The notes: generated from the letters alone by a model not told the origin. A DNA stretch of 64,000 nt from Malus domestica (GCF_042453785.1 NC_091677.1:33773001-33837000), one strand, 5' to 3'; positions 33,359-46,007 are shown, counted from the first letter of the stretch. Numbers and translations are program-made.

Positions 33359-34560
33359 TCAAGTATATAGAAGTTTCGGTAGATGTCTACTCAGCAGAAC
33401 ACAGAAGTATGCATAATAAGAGAAATTCCTTATGCAATTAGAAACAATTTCAAATGAGAAGCTCACTCTGGAGACTGAAAGTTGACCCCTTAACGTGCTC
33501 AAGTTCTCCACCATTTTAACTTTTTCTTTCTCCACGCATTTAAATTCTTTCTCAACTTTTAAGAAGCCATTGTGCAGTTTACTATTGTATTGTTGCAAGC
33601 TTGCCCTGCTCAGGAAAACACGGAAGTAAGATTCATAGATACATAATAAGAGAAATTCCTTATGTAATTAGCAACAATTCCCCTTAACATGCTCAGGTTC
33701 TCCACCATATTAACTTTGTGCTCCTCCATGCACAAATTCTTCATCAACTGTTAAGAAGTCATTGTGCAATTTACTACTGTAATGTTGCAAGCTTGCAATG
33801 TATTCTTGCGATCGTTTGCACATATCATTCACTGAAGTTATTTGCAGAGTTCTGAAAAGAAAATTTTTCAAATTAAAACATTTGTAAGGGAAATCCATAC
33901 CTGTTGGCACGGAAGCAAAAGAAGGAAGGAATGCATATTCTACTTTACCTTCTAAGTAACACTTGAAAGCTCTCTTTGAACTCTCATGTGCCCTGCAGCC
34001 TGATACACATATTAAAACATTTAATAATGTAGACAACTTAACCAAGCTCAGCCACATTGAATATCAAACCCACCTACAAACAAAATGCTTCTGGATCTCT
34101 TCAGCTGTTTCAGCTGGTTTCTTCACTCCTATAACATAAGGCCAAAATACCCACATCAATACTACCTAAGCTCTGTAATTCCTATGGAAAACTTGTATAT
34201 AACCAGCCTACTCTTTTCAAAAGGAATTCGGTGTATAAAAAAAATGAGAAATTCTAAAACTACGCAGCAGAAATAAAGAAAAAACAAAAACTTACTATGT
34301 CTTATGACTCTAATTCCAATTGCCCTTCAAGCTCTCTAACTTTTGAACCACCATGGTCATACTGATGAATTCATAACCATGAAACCAAAATCATTACGTT
34401 GACAAATAAACATAACCAAAAACAAAAACAACTAAATTTTTCAAATGGGTATCCCAAAAATTCCCAGCCAAGTTATCGAAAACTGAGCGACCTGTGCTGA
34501 GAGGGTGATTGCCTTGGTCTGAAGCGTCTGCAGCTTCCTCTCCTTCTACCTCGCAGCTGA
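33359..34560 (-). pseudogene. Kinesin-14 (ATK1/KIN-14-like) coiled-coil exon fragments
   Basis: Minus-strand exon-like pieces resemble the coiled coil upstream of the motor in plant minus-end-directed kinesin-14 proteins. They are 33840-33730 (SVNDMCKRSQEYIASLQHYS, then SKLHNDFL) and a second copy at about 33598-33470 (YNSKLHNGFLKVEKEF, then EKVKMVENLSTLRGQL). A leucine/glutamine-rich piece near 34550-34480 (LQTKAITLSAQVAQF) fits an earlier exon. The same exon appears twice, and the motor domain is absent. This is a fragment of a kinesin gene with a local exon duplication, not a working gene. Confidence 0.55.
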
Positions 34561-35049
34561 TTGCCTATTAGCTAAATCCTACAAAACCAAAAAATTGAAA
34601 AACCACAATTTCTCATTCAATCATATAATATCCACAAAAATAACCCAAAAATTCAACATAAACACACATAAATAAAAAGGACGATGAGGAGGAGGATCAT
34701 ATGGAGAGTTTTCTGAGGGCTAAAAAGGACTTGGTGCTCACGCTGGCATCGTATGCTTTACACGCCGGATATGACTCCGATGAGGAGGTATATGCGGCCG
34801 CCAAGGCCGTCGATGCCGGGTTGTTGGAGTACGATTCAGATGATAATCCCATTGTTCTGGACAAGAGGAAGATCGAGCCGATTCCAGCTCTCGATCACAG
34901 TTCAATCGACTACGAGCCGTTTAATAAGGATTTTTACGAGGAGAAAGAGTCGATTTCAGGTAAATTCCAACCGAACTGAGAATTTTTTTTCTTTTTCATT
35001 CACATTTTTCATTCTTGTGAATTTAGTCGAAATGCGTAGCAAAGTATTC

Positions 35050-35478
35050 AAAGGGTCTATTCAATTGGAATTTTGAAAGGGTTTTAATTCTTTTAATGGA
35101 TTTAGGGGTATTCAATCAAGATTTTAAATAATTATTTGAAATTCAAGATGTATTCAATTAGAATTTTAAGATAGTTTATTAAAATCCTTAGAAATTCGGA
35201 TGTATTCAATTAGGATTTTAAAGAAGTTTATAACATTTCAGGTGTATTCAATTAGAAATTGATTTAAAAGAATTTGAGAAAGATGAGGAATTAGAGGGAA
35301 TTGGAGAGATTTTATAGTGTATTTTAAGCATCCACAAATCTCACATCTTCCCATGAGATTTCGAGGGAATTGAATCAAAATTTTATGTGGAATCTCTACA
35401 AATCAATTAAACTTCATAAAAATCCATAGATTTATAAATCTATGAAAGTCTCTCAAATTCTCGATTGAATAGACCTCC
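35050..35478. mobile_element. Harbinger-family MITE in intron 1 of the helicase copy
   Basis: About 430 bp with inverted ends (left GGGTCTATTCAATTGGAATT; right, complement of GAGGTCTATTCAATCGAGAA) and internal subterminal repeats of TGTATTCAATTAG at 35105-35250. The ends and repeats match those of the Harbinger element in TNL2, so this is likely a non-autonomous relative. A convincing 3-bp target duplication is not evident (CAA on the left, TAA on the right). Confidence 0.7.
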
Positions 35479-36806
35479 TAAATTTGAGTGAGAGAGAATC
35501 TAGACCGGCAGAAGTTCTCAAGGAGACATTTGAAATGGAAGGCTAGAGTTAACTGGTGTTTTGTTTTCCTTGTTTAGGGATGGGTGAAGATGATGTTTTT
35601 TAGTACAAGAAGAGCTTGGCCATCCGTACGTCGGGTTTTGATGTACCGAGGCCAGTTAAGACATTTGAAGATTGTGGATTTTCTTCACAACTCATGGCTG
35701 CCATAAAAAAACAAGACTACCAAAAGCCGACACCAATACAATGCGCAGCTCTACCCATAGTTCTTTCCGGGAGAGATATAATTGGTATTGCGAAAACTGG
35801 TTCTGGAAAGACTGCCGCTTTTGTCCTTCCAATGATTGTCCACATTATGGATCAGCCAGAACTTCAAAAAGAAGAAGGTCCCATTGGAGTGATATGCGCT
35901 CCTACTAGAGAGCTGGCGCACCAAATATACTTAGAGTCCAAAAAATTTGCGAAATCACATGGGATACGTGTCTCTGCTGTATATGGTGGAATGTCTAAGC
36001 TTGATCAGTTCAAAGAACTTAAGGCAGGATGTGACATAGTTGTTGCTACTCCTGGGAGATTGATAGACATGCTTAAAATGAAGGCACTGACAATGCAAAG
36101 GGCAACTTACCTAGTACTTGATGAGGCTGATCGGATGTTTGACCTAGGGTTTGAGCCTCAAATTAGATCTATTGTTGGTCAGATTCGGCCAGACCGACAG
36201 ACATTGCTCTTTTATGCGACAATGCCCCGTAAAGTTGAAAAATTGGCTAGGGAGATTCTCTCAGATCCTATAAGAGTTACAGTGGGTGAGGTGGGAATGG
36301 CCAATGAGGATATCACTCAGGTTGTTCATGTAATTCCTTCTGATGATGAAAAGCTGCCCTGGCTTCTTGAGAAGTTACCTGGAATGATTGATGAGGGTGA
36401 TGTTTTAGTATTTGCTTCAAAAAAAGTTGCAGTGGATGAGATCGAGTCACAGCTTGCTCAGAAAGGTTTTAAAGTCACAGCTCTGCATGGTGACAAGGAC
36501 CAGGCATCTCGGATGGATATTTTGCAAAAATTTAAATCTGGCATTTACCATGTTCTTGTTGCAACTGATGTTGCTGCTCGTGGTCTTGACATCAAGTCAA
36601 TTAAGTCAGTTGTGAACTTTGATATTGCAAAGGACATGGACATGCACGTCCATCGAATTGGTAGAACAGGTCGGGCTGGTGATAAGGATGGCACTGCGTA
36701 CGCTCTTATTGCACAGAAAGAGGCACGTTTTGCTGGTGAGTTGGTTAATAGCTTGGTTGCTGCTGGTCAGATTGTCTCCACGGAGCTCATGGACCTTGCG
36801 ATGAAG

Positions 36807-37914
36807 GTAATTTTGCAGTACTATTAACAATTTTTTTTGTGGTTTATATAGCGAGTTTATACATGCATCCAACTACCTGCCTTTTTGTTTTAGAGATGGT
36901 GGTTATAACCATAGTTTGTAATCCTATAATGCATTTAAGGCGAATACAAGTTATTAATATGTTCTCTGGTAAAACGTGCTCTTTTAATGCAATCTAGATT
37001 CTGGACAATTACACCTACAGGTGTTTGTCTCACAAATAAACTACGTTACTTTCACTCTACTATATAGGTGCATAGGTTGCTTCTGATTTAGAGTGGGCTT
37101 TCGAGAGAGATGGATTTGATGACCATTTGGTCTTCAAGGCCTTATTTTGGAAAGCTTCAGTTTGTCCTTGGAATTACAGCGATTTTGAGATCGTTGACTT
37201 CATAATGTCAAGATAGTCAATTTCAGGAAAAGTGCTTAGTTTAGAGAGAGAGTAATTAGACAGTCTTTAGTAGTCCCATCTTTACTTCGTACCATGCTTT
37301 GCATAGAAAAGGGGTTTTTGGGGGTGTATGTTGGCTTGTGTATTGAAGCATAGAGATGAATTGAAGATGAAGCTCAGTCTGGGGACTTATTAGCTTTTTA
37401 TGTATTATTAAGTTCTTGCTTGCATTCTGGGCTACCAATACATCGGTTGAGGCCAACCAATTTGCATTAAAGAACAAAGAGAAAAATTGCATTTTAAGTA
37501 CTAAATCTTAATTACCACATGGACCCTTAGTAAATTGTCACTTATTTTCCCTTGTGCCAATATATCTCATATACATAAATGCACAGCTTATCATGATAGG
37601 TGGCTGCACCTGCATTAGTTTTAGAAGTTTTACACTATGAGAGCCACTCATGCATCATTTCTTCAGTCTTGCGACTTTTAATTCTTGCTTGCTGCTTGTA
37701 GCTTTGTATTTCACGTCCCTCATAAATACACTGGTTTCCATCTCCTACATGGATGTACATCTTTATAGTTATTTTGGGTGCACCTCGTCTGTGGAACTTT
37801 TGTTGCTTTCCCTTACTATGTTTCTTGTTTGATAGCTTTAGATGTTAGCATGAGATGTCAGATTTCAGATCTTACATTCTCTATTTTAATGGGATTTACC
37901 TTGTTTATTATCAG
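36807..37914. other. Long intron of the helicase copy
   Basis: The 1.1-kb intron runs from the GTAATT donor at 36807 to the TATTATCAG acceptor ending at 37914. It is AT-rich. I see no embedded gene or clear transposon. Confidence 0.6.
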
Positions 37915-38604
37915 GATGGTAGATTCAGGTCAAAACGCGATTCAAGAAAAGGAGGTATAAACTTTAATCATACTAAAATTTCAATTTTCTTAAGATTCTT
38001 TTGCAGTTTCATATTAAATTAGCCTTTTTCTGTAATTTCAAATGATGATATTTATGGATTCTGCAGGTGGAAAGAAAGGTAGAGGAAGGGGCGGCGGTGG
38101 TCGAGGTGTGCGTGAGGTGGATTTTGGTCTGGGTATTGGATATAATACGGAGTCCAATAGTTCTTCATCGAATACTGTTCCTAGTCGATCTGCCGCAGAA
38201 ACTCCTCAGAGGACAGGAATGATGTCTCAGTTCAAGACTAAATTTGTTGCCGCTTCATCTAACTCTCCAAGTCAAGGTTCAGGTAACAACTCTAGTGTGC
38301 CCAACAGACCGGCATTACGAGGATTTGTATCCGATGGTTCAATCGGTGGGGATGTATATAGAACTCAGACAGCCAGTACAATTACTCCTGGTCCTCCTAC
38401 ATCAGTGGTAAATAAAACTGCTGCTCGGAACACCGGAGCAAATACAAGTCAGAAGGCCTCCGAAAGGTTAATAAAATTGATGCTCGGTTAGAATTTTCAA
38501 TGTCTTTACGTATTTGATTGGTGCTGATCAGTTTCATTTGTGTCTTTTGCAGTTCTAGAGACAAACCTAGAGAAAGGCGGCGGCGCTCCGGTTGGGACTG
38601 TTGA

Positions 38605-40145
38605 CCGTCCAGTTGAACTCCACCACTCTCACATCGTGAATGACGAGTTTTGTATCTTTTGTAGATTAAGGCCTGATATGCCTGTATTATTGTTGAACTT
38701 GGTCACTTTCTTTGTCGCTGTGTTTTAAGTTAAAAGAAATATAAGAGTTTGTAACTTGCTGCACAAATAGTAGATGGCCTAAAAGATAGTCGGTTTAAAT
38801 CATTAAATACATTATAAAGCGGGCCTCACAAAAAAGTGTCAAAAGTTGTGTTAAAAAATGTGGTGTTTCACATCTCTGCTCCATATGTTATTTTTATTGA
38901 TCACTTCGAATTACTTCATAATTCAACAATTGGTACTGTTCCACTTCTCTTCCTCTCTCCCTTGGTATACATAATATCATTTGTTCAAAAAAAAAAAAAA
39001 ACAATTGGTACTGTTAATATAATACAATATGGCTTTGTTCGATGTCAAGGATTGGATTGATTTGATTGGCTTAGTGATAGGAATTATAACGCACCACAAA
39101 GTAGCACACAATAATCCTATTGATTTTCCTTATTATCACTAAATTTGTCGATTGTAGCATATGAAAATAAGGGTCTTTTCCGCAGAAGATTGTTTTAGCC
39201 AACTACTTAAAATGTCACAAAAACGGGGTGGCTATCTCCATTGACCAGCCACTGAAAATAATTATTAAACTGACTTATACTCATCCAAATGCAACGAAAT
39301 TTTGTACATATAAACTAGACACACCGAGCTATGTTCACACAAATTTTTGGGATTTTTGGATTTGATTAGCTATTTAAATTAAATCGCACAAAACAGAACA
39401 ACACAAATTTTAAATAATACCAAGAAATTTTAATTCACAAATTAAGAAAACGAGTTAGGGGAAATGCTATCCACCACCAAATAATCATGCAAGCATGTTA
39501 TGTTTCATTAAAATTCCTTTTATTTCTGGATGAAGATGCTCAAGTTGGCTCAATGTTAGAACTCAATCTATTACTCTTTCTTACGTAGTATGTTAAGAGA
39601 ATGGCGTTTTCAACTTAACTTAGTCCCTAGCATGCAATCTAGAATGGCGTATTCATAGATTTAACAAGTAGAAATCATTAAGAATAAAAAGAGTTTGAGT
39701 CATCACAAGGCATCGTAAGTACTGGTGTTGTCTTACTTATCCTAGAAATCGTTTCACATGTTAACCACAATTAACAAGTGCTACTCTAGAACATATGTAG
39801 GTCCTCATTCAACAAGGGCAGGCACACATATATTCATAGCATTAAAATCCTAGATATGCTCACTATGTATGCATCCATAGAAACACATAAAGAATTTATC
39901 AATGACATAAGTAGTGAAACAATTTTCATCCTTTCATAAAAGTCATTCAAACAAAATATCACAACAAACTTACAATCATATTCGGGGCTTCAAAACAGCC
40001 CCTAACTACTAAAAATTAGTTACACATCATTATTTTCAAATTAAACCAAAAGTTAAACATGAGTTTGAGACAATAGAACCGAAATAGAAGAGTGCAGAGG
40101 TTTCCTCTTTCCCTTGCCAAGCTTGCAGTGCAGCTTAAGCTCTCT
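38605..40145. other. Helicase 3' UTR and intergenic DNA
   Basis: 38605-38730 is the helicase 3' UTR (duplicated at 10890). 38731-40145 is AT-rich and has no supported gene or defined repeat apart from a poly(A) run near 38985-39001. It ends in a pyrimidine-rich stretch where the copia element is inserted. Confidence 0.5.
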
Positions 40146-40150
40146 TTTTC

Positions 40151-40469
40151 TATTGACAGCTAGGACAGTATGGGAGAGATAATATTGACAGCTAGGACAG
40201 TATGGGAGAGAGGAAATATGACAGTATGGAGAGAGGGAATATTGCTCGTGAAAAGGAATGTTGTATATTCCTTGACAGATAGACAATGCTGTATGGGAGA
40301 AAGGAATGCTGCTTATTTTTTCTCTAGTTGCTGCATCATGACAGCAAGCACAACACCTGTATTGCTTTTCTTTATTGCATGCGTGTATGTAAAATGCATA
40401 TAAACAATGCTGCCGTTGCAGCAGAATGAATAAGAAAGAAACAACAAAGTTGAAACCAAAACATCAATA
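40151..40469 (+). repeat. Copia 5' LTR
   Basis: 319 bp, almost identical to the 3' LTR except near the left end. There the 28-bp opening TATTGACAGCTAGGACAGTA... is tandemly repeated with different spacers (GAGATAATA here, GAGAGGGAATATGA in the 3' LTR). The high similarity elsewhere points to recent insertion. Confidence 0.93.
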
Positions 40470-40487
40470 TGGTATCAGAGCAGGAAC
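40470..40487 (+). promoter_or_regulatory. Copia primer-binding site (tRNA-iMet type)
   Basis: TGGTATCAGAGCAGGAAC follows the LTR with no gap. TGGTATCAGAGC is the standard plant primer-binding site complementary to the 3' end of initiator tRNA-Met, and it primes minus-strand DNA synthesis. Its position fixes the LTR end at 40469. Confidence 0.92.
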
Positions 40488-40555
40488 CATAGGGTCCTGC
40501 CTCTGTTGATTATCCTTCTAGCTTGTTCTTCTTCCTCTGTTCATCATTTGTTGTG

Positions 40556-43500
40556 ATGGCAGAAGATATCTCATTTAGTTATGAGGCTACAAGTCCCTCA
40601 ACTCTAACACCAGCCAACATGATACACGGGGAGAGCAACCCACGACTGTGCTCTGTGTTGTTGAATGAGTTCAACTACTTGCCGTGGTCACGAGCTATAT
40701 CTCTTGCCCTAGGAGGAAGATCGAAACTAGGGTACGTAAATGGAACCATCAAGCCTCAAGAGTCTTCCTCAGCTACCTTTGATGCATGACACTCAAATGA
40801 CCAGCTTGTTATGTCCTGGATACTTAACTCGATGGAGCCCAAGTTGTCCGGGATCTTCAGCTACTCAGATTCTTCACACATCTTATGGGAATCGATCAAG
40901 GAAATGTACGGCAGTCAACACAATGCTGCTCGTGTGTTTGAACTGAAGAAAAGCCTCGCTGGGCTTAAGCAAGGTGATCAAACTTTCATTCAGCATCTTG
41001 GAAGCATGAAATCTATGTGGAATGAACTTGATCTATACCGTCCACACACCACTGAATCCGCTGTACTCTTGAAAAGGGCTGATGAAGATAAAGTGTTCCA
41101 ACTATTGGCAAGTTTGGGAGTTGAGTATGAAGACTTGCGTAGCCACTTACTAATGAATCCTAAGCTACCATCTTTCGTCAACGTGTGTCATGCAGTCCAA
41201 AGAGAAGAAACTCGAAGGAAAGTAATGCATGTTGAGCCCCGGTCTAGCCCAAAAGCTAGGGTTTTCACTAGTAACCACAACTTCACTAGTGAAAGGCCTT
41301 TTAATGGAAGGAAAGCTGACTGGAAATGCACATACTGCAACACCAAGGGGCACGTACGGGAAAAATGCTGGATTTTACATCCTGAGTTAAAACCTAAGTT
41401 TAACAAGGAAGGAAAAATGATTAGGGATGGGAAAGGGTTTGCGCCTAAAGCCTTCCAATCTCTGAGTTGTCCATCTAATGAGATGTCAAACTTCACCTCA
41501 AACCCTATCTCCCTGATCAATGAGTTTGCCGCCTTTCTCCAAAAGAAGAGTGATATCGCTGAGGGTAACAATGTCACCACGGAAAATCCCACAGAAATGC
41601 TTGGAAAATTTGCTGGTTTTTTGGCAAATTCAAACACCACTAAATTCGGCAATATCCCAGGTATCATTTGTGCACTTTCCACGGCTCTCAATGTATATCT
41701 CACACACGATTTTTAGATTATAGACTCAGGTGCCACTGACCATATAACCAACAAACAAGCTTGTCTACATGAGTTTCAAAAATTACCTAATCATACTCAT
41801 GTGTCTGTAGCGAATGGGAAAGGGGAACCAGTTCTAGGAAAAGGAAAAATTAAATTGATGGGGAGTGATGTAGAGTCTACGGCACTATATGTACCCTCAT
41901 TTCCATTTCAACTTCTGTCCATAGGAAAAATCACACATACTTTGAACTGTCTTGCTATTTTTTCTCCTCACACAGTTGTATTTCAGGATCGAGTCACTCA
42001 GAAGAAGATTGGTGAGGGTTTTTTCTTAAATGGTCTGTACTACCTCTCAAAGGAGTTCAATCAAGTTAAGGAACCCATTGTCAACCTAAGCCATGTCCAG
42101 AAGCATCAACTTTGGCACCAACGCCTAGCTCATCCCTCCGAACCAGTAATGTCTAAATTATTTCCAAATTATTGTACCAACACACATGAGTGTGAGATCT
42201 GTCAAATGTCAAAAGCCACTAGGCTACCTTTTGTACCCTCTAAATCTAGAACTAGTAAACCCCTTGAAGTTGTACACTCAGATATTTGGGGACCTTCCCG
42301 TGTTGAGTCATTTGATAGGTACAAGTATTTTGTTACATTCATAGATGACTACTCTAGGGTTACTTGGTTATATCTCTTAAAGTCTAAAAGTGAATTTTTT
42401 TTACAGCTTTTCAAGACTTTCATAAGCTAATAACCAACCACTTCTCCTCAAAAATATGTACCTTACGGTCAGATAATGGCACCGAGTATACCTCCAATAA
42501 TCTGTCAAACTACTTAAGCAGTCATGGTATCTTGCATCAAACTAGTTGTGTAGGTACACCACAACAAAATGGTGTGGCCGAACGCAAGAATAAGGATTTA
42601 TTGGAGAAAACTAGGTCTCTTATGTTTCAGATGCAAGTTCCCAAGAGATTCTGGTCCCAAGCACTCCTTACTGCAGCCTATATCATTAACAGACTTCCCA
42701 CTCGTGTCCTGAATTCCAAATCACCTTTTGAAGTTATGAAGGGAAGAACTGCTGATTTAACTCATTTCAGGATTTTTGGGTGCACGTGTTATGTTCACGT
42801 TCAAGCAAATCATCGTGATAAACTCGAACCTCGAGTTATCAAGTGTGTGTTTATGGGGTACTCGAGTTCTCAAAAGGGATACAAATGTTATAACCCACAC
42901 ACTGGGAAGCTGGTTGTCTCTAGGGATGTACGGTTTGATGAACACGTTCATTTCTTCAACAATCACTCCCCAAATAGTTCTCAGGGGGAGAGTCTAATGG
43001 ATATTTTTCCACTACCAACTCTCGCTGAAATCCATACAGACACCCCCCCAGTGATCCTCCAGTTGATGAGATGGTCAGTGAAGATATACCTCGTGCCCCA
43101 GCACCAGTTGTTGCCACACAACCAATTGTAGCAACACAAAAAAGGAATCCAACTCGCGATCGCAACCCTCATCGACGGCTACAAGAGTACATCACTTACA
43201 GTGCAAGGCATCCCATTTCTGAAGCTCTCACTTATCACAAACTGTCAGCATCTCATGCATCATTCCTAAGTCAGTTGGCAAACAATGTTGAGCCTAAAAA
43301 CTTTCAAGAAGCAGTATGTATACCTGTGTGGAGAGATGCCATGCATGATAAGCTCAAAGCACTGAACGAAAATCAAACCTGGAGTGTAGTAGATCTTCCC
43401 AAAGGGAAGAAAGCCGTAGGGAGTAGATGGATTTACAAGACCAAATTCAATTCTAATGGTACCATTGAAAGACACAAGGCCCGGTTGGTTGCACGGGGTT

Positions 43501-44825
43501 TCACTCAAACTTACGGCATTGACTACAAGGAGACCTTTGCTCCCGTTGCCAAAATGAACACAGTGAGGGTGTTGTTATCAGTAGCAGTCAACCACGACTG
43601 GCCCTTGTTTCAAATGGATGTTAAAAACGCATTTCTTCACGGTGAGCTTCAAGAAGAGGTGTACATGAAGCTACCTCCAGGACACCCTCAAGAAAAAGAA
43701 CCTACCAAAGTCTGCAAGCTTCATAAAGCTATATATGGACTTAAACAGTCTCCTCGAGCTTGGTATGCCAAACTAAGCTCTGTTCTTGAAGTGGCAGGGT
43801 TCAAAAGGAGTCATGATGACTCATCTCTCTTTGTTCGAAGTGGTGTCCAAGGGAAGCTTGTAGTTCTTATATATGTTGACGACCTTATCATCACGGGGGA
43901 CAACATGGATGAACTCGAGGCTCTTAAAAGGTCGCTTCACCAACAGTTTGCCATTAAAGATTTGGGATCCTTGAAATATTTTCTGGGTATTGAGATGGCT
44001 ACCTCATCCAAGGGTTTATTCTTAAATCAAAGGAAGTATGTTCTTGACCTTCTTGATGAAGCACATATGGTCAACTGCAAACCTGCCCGCACCCCACTTG
44101 CTAGCAAACTTCAACTGGATGCTCCAGGTACCCTTCTTTCAAATCCTAATGTGTATCAACGCATGGTTGGGAAACTCATTTACCTCACTATCACACGGCC
44201 TGATATTGCTTACTCCGTAAGCCTTATCAGTCAGTTTATGCATTCTCCTACATTGGTTCATTGGGAAATTGTCAAGAGAATACTTCGATACCTCAAGGGC
44301 TCGATCGGCAGAGGCATACTCATGCAGAAAAATGAGTCTAATCACATTCTGGCCTATACCGATGCGGATTGGGCTGGTAATTCCCTTGATCGAAAATCCA
44401 CCACAGGTTTTTGTACCTTTGTAGGTGGAAACCTTGTCACCTGGAAAAGTAAAAAACAAACAGTGGTTGCACGGTCCAGTGCTGAAGCTGAATATCGGGC
44501 CATGGTAGCAACAGCTTCTGAACTCATCTGGTTGAAGAGTCTCCTTCTTGATCTTGGCTTCACCAGTAAGGAACCCATGTCCTTATTCTGTGACAACCAG
44601 GCTGCCATGCATATTGCATCCAATCCTGTATTCCATGAACGGACTAAACACATTGAAGTTGACTGCCACTACATCCGCACTCAAGTTCAATCCAAAGTCA
44701 TCGAAACTGTGTACACTAGAAGTCATGATCAACTTGCGGACCTTTTCACGAAAGCTCTTGATTTTACACAGTTTCAACGGTTATTGTTCAAGCTTGGATC
44801 AATCAACCCCCTTAATCCCGCTTGA
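40556..44825 (+). pseudogene. Copia gag-pol, two stops and two frameshifts
   Basis: One gag-pol reading frame starting MAEDISFSYEAT. In order: gag with a CCHC knuckle (CTYCNTKGHVREKCW, about 41328-41372); protease DSGATDH (41723); integrase zinc region (HQRLAHP...CEICQMSK, 42115-42215) and core (HSDIWGP, SDNGTEY, QQNGVAERKN); reverse transcriptase (YVDDLIITGDN, 43872); RNase H (YTDADWAGN, SSAEAEYRAM). Breaks: TGA at 40787-40789 and TAG at 41714-41716, both at expected Trp codons; a one-base loss in a T-run near 42405; and a one-base change in a C-run near 43050. The RT/RNase H part alone (43071-44825) is fully open. The element cannot make its full polyprotein as read. Confidence 0.92.
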
Positions 44826-44832
44826 GGGGGAG

Positions 44833-45158
44833 TATTGACAGCTAGGACAGTATGGGAGAGAGGGAATATGATATTGACAACTAGGACAGTATGGGAGAGA
44901 GGAAATATGACAGTATGGAGAGAGGGAATATTGCTCGTGAAAAGGAATGTTGTATATTCCTTGACAGATAGACAATGCTGTATGGGAGAAAGGAATGCTG
45001 CTTATTTTTTCTCTAGTTGCTGCATCATGACAGCAAGCACAACACCTGTATTGCTTTTCTTTATTGCATGCGTGTATGTAAAATGCATATAAACAATGCT
45101 GCCGTTGCAGCAGAATGAATAAGAAAGAAACAACAAAGTTGAAACCAAAACATCAATA
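44833..45158 (+). repeat. Copia 3' LTR
   Basis: 326 bp, preceded by the polypurine tract at 44821-44832 and followed by target duplication TTTTC. The seven-base length difference from the 5' LTR comes from the tandem repeat at the left end. Confidence 0.93.
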
Positions 45159-45163
45159 TTTTC

Positions 45164-46007
45164 CTTCTGCTCTTCTTTTCCCTTCTGCTCTCTGCACTTC
45201 CTCTTCTTCTATCCGTCTCTCCCTCTTTCCTCTTCTTTCGTTTTTGTTCTTCTCCTCTGCTCTGTCCGTTTCCTCTCTTCTTTATATTTTTTTCTTCTTT
45301 CTTCTTTTCTTCTTTCTGTCCTTTTCTTCTTTTCCTTTCTTTGTTTTGTTTTCTTTCTTTTCTTATGTAACCCCCCCTTTTCTTCTACAAACATCATTAT
45401 GAATCATGATGATGTTTCAAACATCATCATGACTCATCATTATCTTTTTTTTTAATTTAATTTAAAAGCTGATCTACACAGAGACGAATTTATTACATAA
45501 AATTTCACTTGTTCTATTTTTATTTTCTTTGCTAGACAAATCCTATAATACGCAAAAACAAAGTAATAGCTCAAAAATATAAGGAACTAACTAATAAAAG
45601 ACAAATGAAATTGATGTAAAATATATATAAATATGAACTTATCACTTAGCTTGAAAAAATCACAAAATTCAGTGAATAAAAATACAGATTGTTTATTTTG
45701 TCCAAATGAAGATGGAAGAGAAAAAGAAACAGACTAGTATAACAAATATTTACGGACCATGCATCGATTATTAATTACACCTATACGTCAATTGATAATT
45801 ATAATTTTTGTTTTTAAATGTTATTATCTCTTAAATAAATAACCATGTTGTTTTTATCTCCTCATCCTATGTTACGTGTCGAATTCGTGTGAAGTCTGGC
45901 GGGACAAGAGATGACTTTGATCACCATGAGCTCCTTTCCATAGCCATTTTTCTTTACCTTGAGCCCCTTACACAAAGTCCGTTCTTAAGATCTGGAGTTT
46001 TCTCTCA
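45164..46007. promoter_or_regulatory. Upstream region of TNL3
   Basis: 45164-45375 is strongly pyrimidine-rich (CTT/TTC) and borders the copia insertion. 45376-46007 is AT-rich and leads into the TNL3 start codon. The promoter should lie here, but I cannot single out a TATA box with confidence. The copia LTR ends about 850 bp before the TNL3 ATG. Confidence 0.4.

Larger units (their letters stand above)
34678..38604 (+). pseudogene. RH24: RH24-like DEAD-box RNA helicase copy, 5'-truncated, one stop
   Basis: ATP-dependent RNA helicase of the plant RH24 type (DDX42-like). Exons are 34678-34959, 35578-36806, 37915-37954, 38067-38466 and 38553-38604; phases agree and give about 659 codons from the ATG at 34701. 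N-terminal MESFLRAKKDL and GYDSDEEVYAAAKAVDAG are present, but the preceding acidic N-terminal region and any promoter are missing. The core has FEDCGF (Q), AKTGSGKT (I), APTRELA (Ia), TPGR (Ib), DEAD (II), ARGLDI (V) and HRIGRTGRAG (VI). Motif III reads YAT where SAT is nearly invariant. TAG at 35601-35603 lies in frame before the core. The Gly-rich C-terminus ends RERRRRSGWDC. A Harbinger-family MITE sits in intron 1. Best read as a duplicated pseudogene; a shorter product from an internal start is possible. Confidence 0.82.
40151..45158 (+). mobile_element. Ty1/copia LTR retrotransposon, complete but defective
   Basis: A full-length element of about 5.0 kb. 5' LTR 40151-40469, primer-binding site directly after it, gag-pol 40556-44825, polypurine tract CTTGAGGGGGAG, 3' LTR 44833-45158. 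A 5-bp target duplication TTTTC is found at 40146-40150 and 45159-45163. The LTRs begin TATTGA and end TCAATA, an inverted pair, so the ends are TA...TA and not the usual TG...CA. Domain order protease-integrase-RT-RNase H places it in Copia. Confidence 0.95.

Noticed and set aside
45115-45402. Plus- and minus-strand frames rich in Ser/Phe or Lys/Arg/Glu
   Set aside because: Translation of a simple pyrimidine-rich tract next to the copia element.
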